Positions 48,331 through 60,600 of a DNA stretch of 64,000 nucleotides are shown one piece after another. A model generated the notes under the pieces. That model saw only the letters and a list, made by a program, of their open reading frames with translations. It had not been told where the DNA came from and made no database searches. Both the position numbers and the translations under genes were made by a program. The number at the start of each line of letters is the position of its first letter. The stretch's first letter is position 1. The DNA is from Carettochelys insculpta (lineage: Eukaryota; Chordata; Testudines; Carettochelyidae), in the NCBI RefSeq assembly GCF_033958435.1, contig NC_134137.1:241412501-241476500 (forward strand), written 5' to 3'.

Positions 48331-51032
48331 TGAGATGTCAGCATTAAACACCTTGACCTACTGCCAGAGCATCCCTGTTCATAGGCAATTCAAATTTGTG
48401 CTTCAGAATTTTGGACATATTTCTGATTTGTACAGCAATAACATATTTTTGTTAGGACAAGGTTCTTCCTCCCTAACAAGGGCACCTTATTTCCTCATTT
48501 TGGGCTTCTCCTCTATTATCAAACACTGGAGCTTTACCACCCCTGGAAGCCATCACATTTTCCTGGGTCTCAGAAGAACCAGTGTCAACTCACTGCGCTG
48601 AATCCCATGTCTTCCACAAGCCTGGTGATTTTTCTATCATGGGGCAACTGGTGGGTGGATCATGTTTCTTCTCTCAAAAATGTCCAAAAATCTAATTTTT
48701 GTTCCAAAGTTGAATGAAAGAAATGTGACAGCTTGCTTCCCTCCGCCCCCAAACTGAATTCTTGTTTTCCAGCCAGCCCTGCTTACTCTCAGCATTTTAT
48801 AAGCTAAATGGAAAAGCCACATTCATTTCTGGGGTCTAATTATGTTCAGCTGAAACCCAAAGAAAACCAACAACAAAAATAAGTGCCTATGTTAAGAGAA
48901 TATTTAAGAATCAGATAATGACTAGGCCTATATAAGTTACAGCTCAGGTATGAGAAGTCAGAGCTACCAGGCTGTATTTGTGGAAATGCACAGACAGCCT
49001 AAATATACCTGTTGCTAGAATCTCAATTATTATGAGTGTGTGCGCACACATGCCTTTATAGGTCTTATTATTATAGGACTCTAAACTGAATGTCTTTGTT
49101 ACATCATACATTGTAGGCAATTAACCAAAAAGTAGGTGCACAGCAGATATTAGACCTCCAAGTCCATCGCCTGCCACAAAGAATAGGATTCCAGAGCTAG
49201 TAATACAGGATATGGACAGGCCTTTAAAAGGGCCCTTGTGTACACTTTTCTTTTAGTAAAAATGTCTGTTGTACCCAAAACCAGCGGGGAGGCACCATTA
49301 TGATGCTATTGGCAGAAAATGTACCTATGGGGAGGTGGTCTGTGACTTGCTCTGACAAGAGGAAAACTTACATCAAAACGGTCTTAACCACCATGGACAG
49401 CTCACTGGGTTTAACCAGCCAGTCCAACGCATTCTCAAACTCCACCGGAGCCACAATCTGATTTGCTTTTTATCCTCTGGACTTTTGCCAGGTACCACAG
49501 GCTACACCAACACAGAATGCCAACTACATTCAACATGAAACTATATATAGCAAGCACAGGCTTTATGAATTAATAACTGACTCCTTGCCCTCAAACTAAA
49601 AATTAGTTGTTTCAGTGTCTGCTATATTCTAAGAACCAGACAGCAGATTTGGCAAAGCATAATTCATTTCCACAGAACGTTTTTCCCCCTGCTTGCATGC
49701 CCTAAATGAAATACACATTGTCTAAAACCGTGGGTTATTTCAATAGCTGAACGGTGGGAGCTTCCACTGGGTTTTAAAGTGAGAGAGGTAGTCCTGTTGG
49801 TTCTTGTTCAATCACACGAGTTGCTGTGTACAGAGCGTGCGTAGGAACACATCTGGGTCTTGCTGACAGGTAGGAGATGGGTCTGTTTTGTTTTCCCCCC
49901 GTAAGTGACCTCTTTACTTCCGCAGAGGACTACGTGAAATTAGACACTAAGCTGAGATCCTATTAGCATTTGAAGTGGGAGGAGATGATTCCTTTGAGGA
50001 GTTGCCAGGGAGTTTACGAAGACGATTGGACTTTCCGGGGATTTAGTCCACGTAAAAGCGCCTGTGCATAAGGAAACCCCGCCTGCAATCTGCAATCAAT
50101 CGTGTTTGTTACTAGGTGCTTGCCAGGGCTGCGCTAAATGCCATTCTTTCGCCGCACGGCTTTTAAAACCACTCCCGGACTGCACACTCTGGTTCCCCCA
50201 GTCTGTACCCACAAACTGAGAGACACACTACGTGTGTGTTTTCATAAATCTTCTCCCTTGCAGAATGTATCCAGAACCCCCTAGTCAAACAATCCGCGGG
50301 GAGAGGTTTTGCTGATCCGGACACATTTTTCCCACCCGGGAAAGAATAGGAAGGTTTAACTCCTCATCCAGACTGGCGCCCTGAAACAGTGCAACTGGGG
50401 TTATAGATTCCTGGCAGAGGAAATTGACAAAGATGCCTTTGTGGGGAAGAAAATGAGAGGAAATAGGGAAGGGCTGGATTTCAAACCCAAAAGGTGAAGG
50501 CTGTGAAGCTTCTAATGCTCCTACTTTTCCCTGCTGTAAAAGACCTTCTCCCGGGGTATCATTATAACTCAGATCAGATTAACCGAACCTGTCCCTCCTG
50601 TTTTCATAGGTTCTTGGAGCCCGGTCTGAAGTTCATGCCTGAGCTACACTAGGGGGGAAAACTTCTTTGAAACGACTGTCCTTGGCGCGGGGGGAGACGG
50701 CTCTACATGCCTGCCCCCACAAATGTATTTTAAAAAGGAAAAGAGAAGAGAGGAGACCAGAGAGTCCCATAGTAAGTGGGTTCCCTCTTCCACCCACACA
50801 GACCAGGGACCTTTCCCCCCAATGTCTAGGAACACTGGGATAATTAATTTGCCTCCAGGAAACCAGTTTTCTTAGCAATTCTCCCACGTGTACTTCTTTT
50901 TAGGAAAACTGGCTTAGGTCTATGGGTCTGGAACATCCAGACTTGGGCAAGCCGACTTATTCTAGAGGGAAAGAGACATAGTACAAAAGAGGTAAGGTCT
51001 GTGCACAAAAAGGCTTTGACTGCTTCTGGACA
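48331..51032. other. Intergenic DNA upstream of PTHLH, no gene recognised
   Basis: No coding features. Sequence from about 49.8 kb onward becomes less AT-rich, approaching the PTHLH promoter region. Confidence 0.5.
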
Positions 51033-51137
51033 CCCCCCCCCCCCCATGCATCTGACGAAGCGGGTCCTTGCTTACAAAAGCTTATGCTCCAAAATATCTG
51101 TTAGTCTATAAGGTGACACAGGACTTCTTGTTGTTCT
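51033..51137 (+). repeat. C13 tract followed by a dispersed amniote repeat tail
   Basis: A run of 13 C is followed by ATGCATCTGACGAAGCGGGT, 'acaaaagcttatgctccaaa' and TTAGTCTATAAGGTGACACA. These are the ordered blocks of a very common amniote interspersed repeat tail. A fragment of the same tail is at 17,027-17,053 in reverse. I do not know its formal family name with confidence. Confidence 0.65.
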
Positions 51138-53079
51138 GGGACCTGGGTTAGCAAGAGACTGCTTAAGGGTTGGCTTGAACGCTCTACCTAAAATCACCAT
51201 CTTCTCTAGCCTCGTTGTGTGGAAAAACTGAACTGCTCCTAAGACCTGCGGCGCATCCTTCCTCAGACACATGAAATGTGCCCTCCCCAGACTTAGTAGT
51301 TCCTCCTGGAACACAGGGCAGGGCCCCTCAGATGACAGATAACCTTTGGTCATCTTCGCTGAGCCTTTGGACATTGCCACCGGATCTGGGGTGCTTCTAA
51401 AAGCATTCCTGCCCACTTCCGTGCGAGATCTTTAGCTCTTGGTCCAGTAGGTGTTTGGAATAAACTTTGGTCCACTCCTGCCGTAACTAAGGCAACTCGG
51501 AAAGCTGCAAGAATGCCTCCACTAGACATTGCGAAGCCACCTTCTCGGACGGGCTGGAACGCCCCAGGAAACGTCAGTGAGATAAAGGACATTTTTGAGC
51601 CCTAAAGTCATTCAGTACCATAGCCATTTTAAGAGCGCGCTTCCCACAGAAGGCAAGAACAGACGCTCAGCCTAGGTTTACGAGAAGCAAGCAAGAGCCA
51701 GCCACACACACTCACCAAATCTCCCTCCCAGCGCTGCTGCAAGACAGGGCTGAGTCGTGGGGTGGGGACGATACTGGGGGAGGCTAGAAATTGCTGACGC
51801 CCTAGGCATTTGTGTAGGTGGCGCATAACTCCAGAGGGGTGCCAGGTTGCTGGCTGTAGAACAAATACCATCGCCTCCCGGCGCTCCTGTGTGCTAAAAG
51901 GTGCCTAGCTTGTGCATGCTTATGTCTTGCTAAAGACCAAGGCTTCTTGGCACGTCTCCCTCTAAGAAGCCCTAGGATTTCAGTCATGTATTTCCAGCTC
52001 CATTGAAACAGAGAGGATTACTCATATATAAAGGTAGGCTGTGATGTCACAAGTTTCAACACCGGAGAAAGGGGCTCGCTCTTAAAAGGAGAAGCTCCTG
52101 GTCCTTGATAACAACAAGAGCAACAAGGCAGGGAGCACCTGCTTTTTGCAAACCCTGCACTTGACTATAACGGGGTACGTGCAGAATCAAAGCTCCTAGG
52201 GCTGGAGTTTTAAAGCCGTTCGCCTTTTGAGTTGTGTCAGTTTTGTTAAAAGTTAGAAACTAGCCGTGGAAGCTATTGCTAAGAAGATCGACCTCTTTTG
52301 GCCAGGGGGCTCCCTGAAAGGCACGGAAGGCTGTAACTCAAGGAAAAGGTGAAGTAATACATTGCGAGGAAACTTCAGTATTCCAAGTTTATAGAGGCTG
52401 TTGATTTTTCCTGAGGCTGTTCGAGGATTTCTTTTCTTATTTTGTTTTAATCTGGGGGGAAGAGGAAATTGTAAAAATATTTGATAGATGCTTTGCCATT
52501 AACACCAGCAGTAGACTGGTGTGTGCTGAGGAGTGGAGTGGGGGGGCGGTTTCAGCAGGGGGCTACAGTTATTGTTTAATTAGTGCACACGGTAAATCAA
52601 AGTCGCCTATTAATTATACATGTTAATTTACAGCCTACCAAGCGTGCGGTGACTTTAGTTACAGCCTAAGCTATTTAATGTGCCCAGCGTGATTTCAATT
52701 TCAGCCCTGCTCGTTCTGGGTTGTGTTTGCTCATGTGGGACCACACTTGGCAAAGTAGTTTAGCTCTTTTATTAGGGCAGCAAATATCGTTTTAATGTAA
52801 CACAACCTGCAGGGATAAACCGGTCTATGCGTACTGTAACTCGCTACAGAAAAGGTGCTGTTTATATTTTTAAAATACCTAGCGATTACGTGAAGGCTTG
52901 GGAGGCAGCTTGGAAAGAATGTGTAATGCATCAGTCAGTGAGGTGAAGAAACGACACCTCTTCCAGTGGGTCCAGTCCCGCTGGTGGGAACGGGATGCTC
53001 TCTTGTACCACGGGGGAGAGGGGCTTAATTGGCACCGTAGGGGGGGCGTGGAGCTCCTTAAACTCCCAGCCTAGCTGGT
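51138..53079. other. PTHLH upstream region, possible distal promoter and first non-coding exon
   Basis: Non-coding, moderately GC-rich. It contains the TATA-like site at 52,025 and an AT-rich block at about 52,570-52,630 with two TAATTA homeodomain-type cores. Untranslated PTHLH exons may lie here, but donors cannot be assigned without transcripts. Confidence 0.4.
52025..52049 (+). promoter_or_regulatory. Candidate TATA box and CRE-like site, possible distal PTHLH promoter
   Basis: TATATAAA at 52,025-52,032 is followed by TGATGTCA at 52,042-52,049, one base off the cAMP response element. It lies about 2.5 kb upstream of the PTHLH start codon. Mammalian PTHLH uses several promoters, including TATA-driven ones and a GC-rich one. 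The assignment here is by position and motif only, and the CRE-like motif would lie at or just before the start site rather than upstream of the TATA box. Confidence 0.35.
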
Positions 53080-54541
53080 TTGGGCAGAAAAAAGGAAAAC
53101 TAAAGGGGAAGCGGGGGAGCGAGGCAGACGTTTGAAGCGTGTGAGAGAGTTCGTGTGGCGCGGGGGGCTGCTGCGTACGAAGTCGCACGGGGCTGTCGTC
53201 TGAGGCTCCGAGAACAACACGCTACCAGGATGCTGCTGACATGGGGACCGTATCCCCCGCGCGCGTCTCTGGGCACCGTAACGCGCGGCGCAGCGTTGCG
53301 CTCACAGGCGGCGAGAGAGAGCCCCGCGGCGCGCCCAAGCTCCTCACAGGGGAACTCTGCCAGATACGAATGACCGCATCGCCACGGCCCCCTCCCGGCG
53401 TGGGCTCTCCGGAGTCACCGCGCCAGCCGGCACTGCCCAACAGCCCAGGGCAGCGCCTCCCGCTCCCCGGCTGCATAAAGCGGGGCGACTGGGTCGCCTT
53501 CGGCTTTCCCGCGCTGTTCGCTGGGGGTGGAAAACCCCGCCCTTCCCTGGGATGCCTGGTGGGAGAGCCCGAGACCTCCGCCAGGTGACTTCTCCCCTTG
53601 CTGACGGACGCAGCAGCCCCCCCACCCCGCGCCGCCCGCTGGCACAAGCGAGGGGGACACGCCCCGCTCTTCCCCACAGCTGCTGCGGCCGCCCCTGCCT
53701 CCCCCCCACCGCCGGGCACCCGCCCCCCAGGGACCTTCCCCGCCCGCGAGGCGTCTGGCTGGGCAGTGTACAGGCCCCTCGGGGGGCGGCCAGAGGCCCC
53801 GCCCTGCGGCGGGAGCGGCTCGACGAGCTGGCTGTGCGGGGCGCTGCGGGCTGTTCGCCCCCGGGCCGGGGAGGGGCTGACCTCCGCTTTGGCTCCGGCT
53901 CTCCCGCTCCGGGCGCCCTGCGCACGTGTTCCGAGGGCGCCATCTCCGTGCAGTTCCCGCGCTCCGCCGGCAGGATTCCCGGAGCTGTGTGCGGAGCGCG
54001 TGAGCCTCCCCAGCCCCGGCTCGGCGGGAGCTCTGCTCCAACCTGCACAGCCCGGCGCGCTCCCCAGCCGCCTAGACCGCGCTGGCTGTGCAGCCCGGGC
54101 CCACGCTGTGCCGCGGCTCAGCCTCCTTTGCCCGCCCCGGGGGGAAGCGCGACTCGAACCTGGCTATTACCGAGGTAGCTGGCCGGAGGGCGAGACAAGC
54201 CGGCCGTCTCTCGCCCTCCCCCTCCGCACTGGAGGGTGGGGGAAAAGTTGAAGAACTCCCCCCCCCGCCGCTTTGAAAAGGGGGGGGGGGCTGCCCCGTC
54301 ACAACCCCCCCTCAGCCCGATCCCCCTCCAAAGCCGCTCGTTTGGAGGAGGCGAGCGAGGCAGCGCCTCGGCGGAGCGGAGGGAGCGAGCGCGCCCCGTG
54401 GGCAGCCGCTTTGCTCGGCGAAGTCGAGAGAGTTTGTATTTTCTTTTGCAACTTCGGAGGCGCTGGTGCAGCCCGCAGGCGCTGCGAGCTCGGAACGAAG
54501 GCGGAGTATGCAGCGCTGGGCTCATTTTCCTTTCGTTGCAG
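53080..54541 (+). promoter_or_regulatory. CpG island promoter and 5' untranslated region of PTHLH
   Basis: A sharp change to GC-rich, CpG-dense sequence with many Sp1-like GGGCGG/CCCGCCC sites, unlike anything else in the window. It ends at a pyrimidine-rich acceptor, CATTTTCCTTTCGTTGCAG (54,523-54,541), directly before the signal-peptide exon. This suggests that transcripts from upstream promoters splice there, while others may start inside the island. A CATAAA element at 53,474-53,479 is a weak TATA candidate. Long open frames on both strands here are composition artefacts. Confidence 0.75.
54258..54290. repeat. C9/G11 complementary tracts (hairpin-forming)
   Basis: Nine C at 54,258-54,266 and eleven G at 54,280-54,290 are separated by 13 bases, allowing a very stable hairpin or, from the G tract, quadruplex structures. 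They lie about 0.3 kb before the PTHLH start codon, in probable 5' UTR or promoter. Homopolymer length may be affected by sequencing error. Confidence 0.85.
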
Positions 54542-54664
54542 GTTCCGAGCCTGAGAGGATACAATGTTCACTAAGCTGTTCCAGCACTGGAGTTTCGCCG
54601 TCTTCCTGCTGAGTTACTCTCTGCCCTGCTCTGGGAGATCAGTAGAGGGGATCAGCCGCCGACT
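54542..54664 (+). CDS. PTHLH: PTHLH exon with start codon, signal peptide and propeptide
   Basis: The exon follows an acceptor at 54,540-54,541 and ends at the donor GTAAGT (54,665). Coding starts at ATG 54,564, the first ATG in the exon, in ACAATGT context. It encodes MFTKLFQHW, a hydrophobic core [14 protein letters not shown] typical of a signal peptide, and then RSVEGISRR of the propeptide. The final CT completes Leu34 with the next exon. This matches the mammalian prepro exon structure. Transcripts starting in the CpG island may extend this exon in the 5' direction. Confidence 0.95.
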
Positions 54665-57600
54665 GTAAGTTTCCTTCTGATTCTTTGGGGGAGTGTGGGG
54701 CGGGGGTGGTGGTGGTGGAGAAAGCGATCTGTGTAGAGGTCTACACCTCATGTTACATACAGCCTGGCACAGGGCTCCCTGGTGGAGTTCTTCGCCGGGG
54801 TGGTTTCAGAATTAACTGCACCAGCTCTTTGCCCATCAGTTTGGTTTAAGCAATAGGTAAAGGACAGTTTATAAGCCCCTTCACTTTAAGGAATGGGAGC
54901 GGATTTGCAGCCCTTTCCAAATCTCCTTGACCTTATAAGGCACTTGGGATAGAATGGGGGCTTTAACCTACCAGCTGAAGTGTAGATAAGACAGCAAAAC
55001 TTGTGAGTGGTTGAAGGTAGAGCTACCTCTACTCACACACCAAGAGACAGACCTGGAACCATATTTTCCCTAATAGGTGTGTGTTATACTGGAATGACAA
55101 CATATCCGTACCAGTAGAGATGCAGTATGGATGTTGATATAGCTCAGTAAAAAGATAGGGTAGCTAGGAGTATAACACTGAAATATAGAAATATTTTCTT
55201 TGGATGTGTGCCACTTTGCAATGAATTCTTTAGTTGGAGTAACACAACTCACTTGGAGTCAGAAACATTTTGTAGATAGATGACAACCTGATTTGAGATA
55301 CACAGAGCAGGAAATGACCCCCAGCTCACTCAAGTAAGCATCAGTGTAGAAGTAGTTAGGTCTAGCTACTTTACTTTGTGTAGACATTTCATCAACTGAT
55401 CCGTATCAGCTTTTTTACAGAGGGAACACATTGGTTGGGGTTGGGGTGGGGTAGGGGTGAGGGGAGAGATTCAAAAGCTTGGAAGGCAAAGACAAGGCTT
55501 GGCATTTCTAGTCCTTCAGAAGCAAGACTCAGACTGGCAGGAGGATGAGAGAGAGCGAGAAAGAGAGAAAAAAAAATCCAGAAACCCTGCCAAGAATATT
55601 TAGAGGAAAGTGTCACACACTGTACGTTTAACATCAGAAAGGTTTCCTTGTAACTGCTCCTGTATGTATTTCAGGACCACAATATAATTTCCTTTGTTAT
55701 CCTTTGGAAAATAAATAAATCCCCTAAGTGAAATGACTTTAGACATGTCTGAACTTTGGCACCAAACAGAAGTCTTTTATAAACCTCCTAGGGCAAATTG
55801 TCTTCATTGTACAAAACTATAAAGCTGGAGCGTATTCTTCCCTATTAACATTTGCTACTTTGCAAAACCCTCTTTGAAATATTTTTTTGGAAACCATTTT
55901 ATTTTCTTCAGCTGTGCAGAGAATCCATGTTTGGAATGATGTAAATAAAGCACAATTAAATACTTATTTCCTTGGCTGAGAATCTTTGAATTGGAACTGA
56001 GCCAACTTTTGCTTAAATTAACATTTGACGAAAAGTGCTGTTATCTTTTTAGAACAGTACTTATGTCAAGATTAAATGCATCCCCTCCTGGTTCCCTCCA
56101 AATCATGGGATGGAAAAAGAAATAGCTGCTAAGTTGTCAAAAAGCTTTCCTTTTTTCCTTTTTTTGCATGGCATGTAAGGCACACCAAAGAAACCATTTA
56201 GCTGTCAGTCAGTGGCACTTGTGTAGTTGTGTTTGTGGATAAAACACAAACACCAACACCACATGCAAATATACACCATCTTTAAAGATCACCACAAAGC
56301 ATTCCTAGAGTTAATGGTAACTCGCCTCAAATATAGACATAGGTTTCCAGTAGAGGCTTAAATCAATACTAGATGACATGTGACATTATTATGGCCAAAC
56401 AGAGCTAAATCTTAGGCCCAATTCCACACTCCTTATGCAGGCAAACGTCCCATTGAAACCAACGGGAATTTTGCCTGAGTACAGATTGTAGGGACTATTA
56501 AATATCATACAAATGTTGTAGCTGTTGAACAAGCAATGAGAAATTGGATATTTTTATCAGCATGCCTAGACATTGCATCACCACATCTCCAATCCGGATT
56601 CAAATATTTTCACCTCAGTATCAACCACAGGCTTGCTTGTGAGATGGACCACACACCCTCAAAACTCAAAGTGGAATCAAAGGGAGCTAAAGGCACTCAG
56701 CCCTTTGCAGGATAAGTCCCCCGGGGCTAAATCCAGAACCAAAGGAAACCTTGACTGGTTTAGAAAAGCTCTGGATCAGGCCCCAAAACGAACATTTAAG
56801 TATGACAATGATTCAATAATTAATTATTTAATTTTTAAAAAAAGAGACAGAAAATTGACTGTTTCCTACTGACACAAAACAATAACTGCAGTAAAAAGTG
56901 AATAAAACTTTCTAAGAATGAACTGGAAAAACACAATGATCCAAAAGTAACATTTTGGAAATCAGAACATTCACAAGTCCTGGATTTGTAGTATGTAAGC
57001 CTAAGTACTTTTTTCCATTATGAGACATAAGACTAGTTAGCTCCATATGTATATATCATGTTCTTGTATACAATAATTCGTCTGGGCACTTTGGGCAAAC
57101 AGAAACCATGATCTACATCTCTCTCTCTAAAGTGCTTATCCACATGTTAGCTTAATATTTACTGCATTTGGTTTGGGGTCAGACTGTTTTTCTTTCAGTG
57201 AGAAGCAAAATTCATAGCAGGATGGAAGAGACCTCTAGTGGGTCATCTTAACCCTAACATCCTAATATTTCCTAACTGTTGCTTGCTAGTACTATAAAGC
57301 TTTTCTTCTAAATACACACAGAACTGATCCCAGTAACTGAATATACACAGCCAAGAGTCCACTGTGTCCCTTACTGAGAATTTTGAAAGGAGGAGGAAGA
57401 TGCGGATTTGTCATCACATTGTTGATACCTGTATTACGAGCCAATTCTCCAAAGGGCTTTTGTACGTGAACCTTCCTCAGTAAGCTGTTTCCCTGGGGTT
57501 TAAAAACTAAGTTATTACTTGTGCGGTTAGCTTGGGGTGGGTAATGAGGGGAGGAGATTTATATTTGCCACATATTTTTTACTGTGTACATTGTGAAACA

Positions 57601-60600
57601 GAAATTTCCCAAAGGAAACTGCGAGACAAAAAGTAATCTTCAAGTCTGGCTGAGTAATAAAAGTCATGTGAAATATAACTCTATGTAATATTATACAGTT
57701 GCATGGAACAGCAGAAAGTTGTTTGGGGCCAGATTTGCATGCTAACTATCAGACAGACATTTAAAGGAAAACCCACCCCCCTCCTGGCACTGCATCCATT
57801 TGCATGTCAATTCGAAGATTATAATGGAAAACTACACTCAAATAAGCAGTGGGTCTTGTAATGCTGCTTGATTCTATCACATGTACTCTAGGTTTCAATC
57901 AAGAGTCCTCAATAACAACATTTTAAGATTCCGGATTTTGTAACAGTGAGTAAATTGACTAAATATTCAGCAGAGGATTACAGCAGCTTTGCATTCTCCA
58001 TGATAAAACCAATTATCCCTGGCTGGTAGTTTATAAGAGGCAGTAGGCAAGCTTTGCTCATCACATGAACTATGCTATTTTAAACTCAGTAAAGCACTAA
58101 GATTTTGTGCTCTTTTTATAAGCTACATTTCCCATGAAAGCATCCTGGGAAAATATAGTTCTCTAGTTAGGAATGTAATGTGAGTCACAGTGGACAGATT
58201 GACAAACATGACAGAAGTTGCCATAGTCAGATGAATGCAAAGTGCCTGTTTTTACATTTGACATTTGCAAGTCAGGCTCATATAAGAAAGAAGGGAGTTA
58301 GTAGCTAACCCTTGGTCATTATTGCTATAAAGTAAGGTGTGCAAGGCAGAAAAACCAGAGCACTGTGGTATGTACCGGACACAGGTCATTAGAGGGACTG
58401 GAGTAGTATCACAGGAAGAGGTTTGCAGAATGGATGATTACCTATTAAGCGTTTTTCTGCTAGGCCAGATCCTGAGCCAATGTAAATGGTTGCAGTTCCA
58501 CAGAAATGAATGAAGCTGTGTCCCTTTACCTCAGTTCAGTGTCATGCCATGTTATTTTTTGCTTAGAGCTGAGCCATAGAAGTGTCTGATCTACTTGTAC
58601 AAAAATCACAGGTGCCCTGAAATTCACTTGGCTACAGGGTTCTTGAAACCTACAGAATGCTCAGCAAAAGATTTATTCAAACCTTTTGAGCAAATCCAGG
58701 ACCAGTATTGAGCAAATATACCCAACAGATAGATAGCTTTGCAGCAAAATTATGACCAATTCATATTGTTACTGTGGAACCAGGGAAAAGTTGGCATTTT
58801 GATTGGAATTTCACTTTGAGATTTGGGATCATTTAAACACTTAGGCTGTGTCTACACTAGCTCTCTACGTCTAAGGGAGCATGGTAAGTAGGGTGTCAGG
58901 AGATTATAAATGAAGTGCTGCGGTGCATATGCAGCATTTCATTAAGCTAATTCTCCCCCACGGCAACTTTGAAGTGTTAAACTTGGAAGTGCCAGCTCAC
59001 GTGTAGCCACGGCTACCCCGCCGGTACTTCAAAGTGCCTGGGCACTTTACTCCTTTAGGGACTTCAAAGTTGCCCAGGCACTTCGAAGTACCGGCGGGTT
59101 AGCCGTGGCTACACGTGAGCTGGCACTTCCAAGTTTAACACTTCAAAGTTGCAGTGGGGGAGAGTTAGCTTAATGAAGTGCTGCATATGCACTGCAGCAC
59201 TTCATTAATAATCTCCCAACACCCTACTTACTATGCTCCCTTCAAAGTAGGGAGCTAGCGTAGACACCCTTAGGGTGTGCAGATCTACCTGAATAAAAAG
59301 CAAAGGAGATACTCTCAAACTTATTGTAGAATATTAGGGTTGGAAGAGACTCAGGAGGACATCTGCTCAAAGGAGGAACAGCCCCAACTAGGTAAATTCT
59401 GGCCTTAAAAAGCCTCATAGGATGGAGATTCTACCATCACCTCTCTAAGCAACCCATTCCAGTGCTTCACCACTCTCCTAGTGAAATAGTTTTTCTTAAT
59501 TTCCAACCTAGACCTCCCCCACCACAACTCAAGAACATTGCTCCTTGTTCTGACATCTGCCACCATCACTAAAAACAGCCTAACACCATCCTCTTGGAAT
59601 CCCCACTTCAGGTATTTGAAGGCTGCTATCAAATCCCTCCTCACTCTTTTTTGCAGACTAAATAAGCCCAGTTCCCTCAGCTTTCTCTCATAGGACTTGT
59701 ACTCCAGCCTTAGAATCATTTTTTGCCCATTTGTCTGTAGTGTGGGGCCCAAAACTGGATGCAATACTCTAGATGTGGCCTCACCAGTACTGAACAGAGG
59801 AGAATAATCACTTCCCTTGATCTCCTGGCAGTACTCCTACTAATACAGTCCAATATGCCATTTGTGCCCTTGTTGCAAAGAAGGCTCTGCTGACTCATAT
59901 CCAGGTTCTCTTCCGCTGTAATCCTCAGGTCGTTTTTTGCAATACTGCTGCTTAGTCAGTCAGTCCCCAGCCTGTAGCAGTAGATGGGATTCTTCCATCC
60001 TAAGCAAAGGACTCTGCACTTGTCCTTGTTGAACCTCATCAGATTTCCTTTGGCCCAATTCACCAATTTGTCTGGGTCACTCTGGATCCTGTCCCGACCA
60101 TCCAGAGCATCTACTTCTCCCCTCAGCTTAGCATCATCTGTGGACATTCTGAGGTTGCTTATGATACGTGAAGGTGCTTACATACATACAGCTCTAGTAT
60201 CGACTACAACATATGACAGCCAGCTCAGAAGGGACTGAGGTTAATAATACATTACAGACATCATTTGCTCTTTAGTTACACCCTACCACATTCTGAAACT
60301 CCACAGTACTATAGGTGGGTAACTGAGGTGAATATTCTCTCAGACAGTTATCAATCAGTCTTCTCCCTGCCAATACATACTTGGAAACTGCGTAAGCTAC
60401 AGATGAAATTAGTATGCAGCAGACAAGACAATGAATTCATTGTCTTGGCTTGAGTGAGTTCAACCACGTACAATATAAGAGGATGCACAGCCAGTCTCAG
60501 GACATTTTGGTAAAGCCAGCTGGAAGGACTGAGGCTAAGGCTACACCGAGGTATCCCAAAATAGAAACACGGCAACCAAACACCATGCTCAAAATAGCAA

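Noticed and set aside
53344..54251. Several long open frames (over 200 residues) on both strands
   Set aside because: They lie in the CpG island where stops are rare because of GC content; they overlap each other on both strands and show low-complexity Pro/Arg/Ala/Gly composition.
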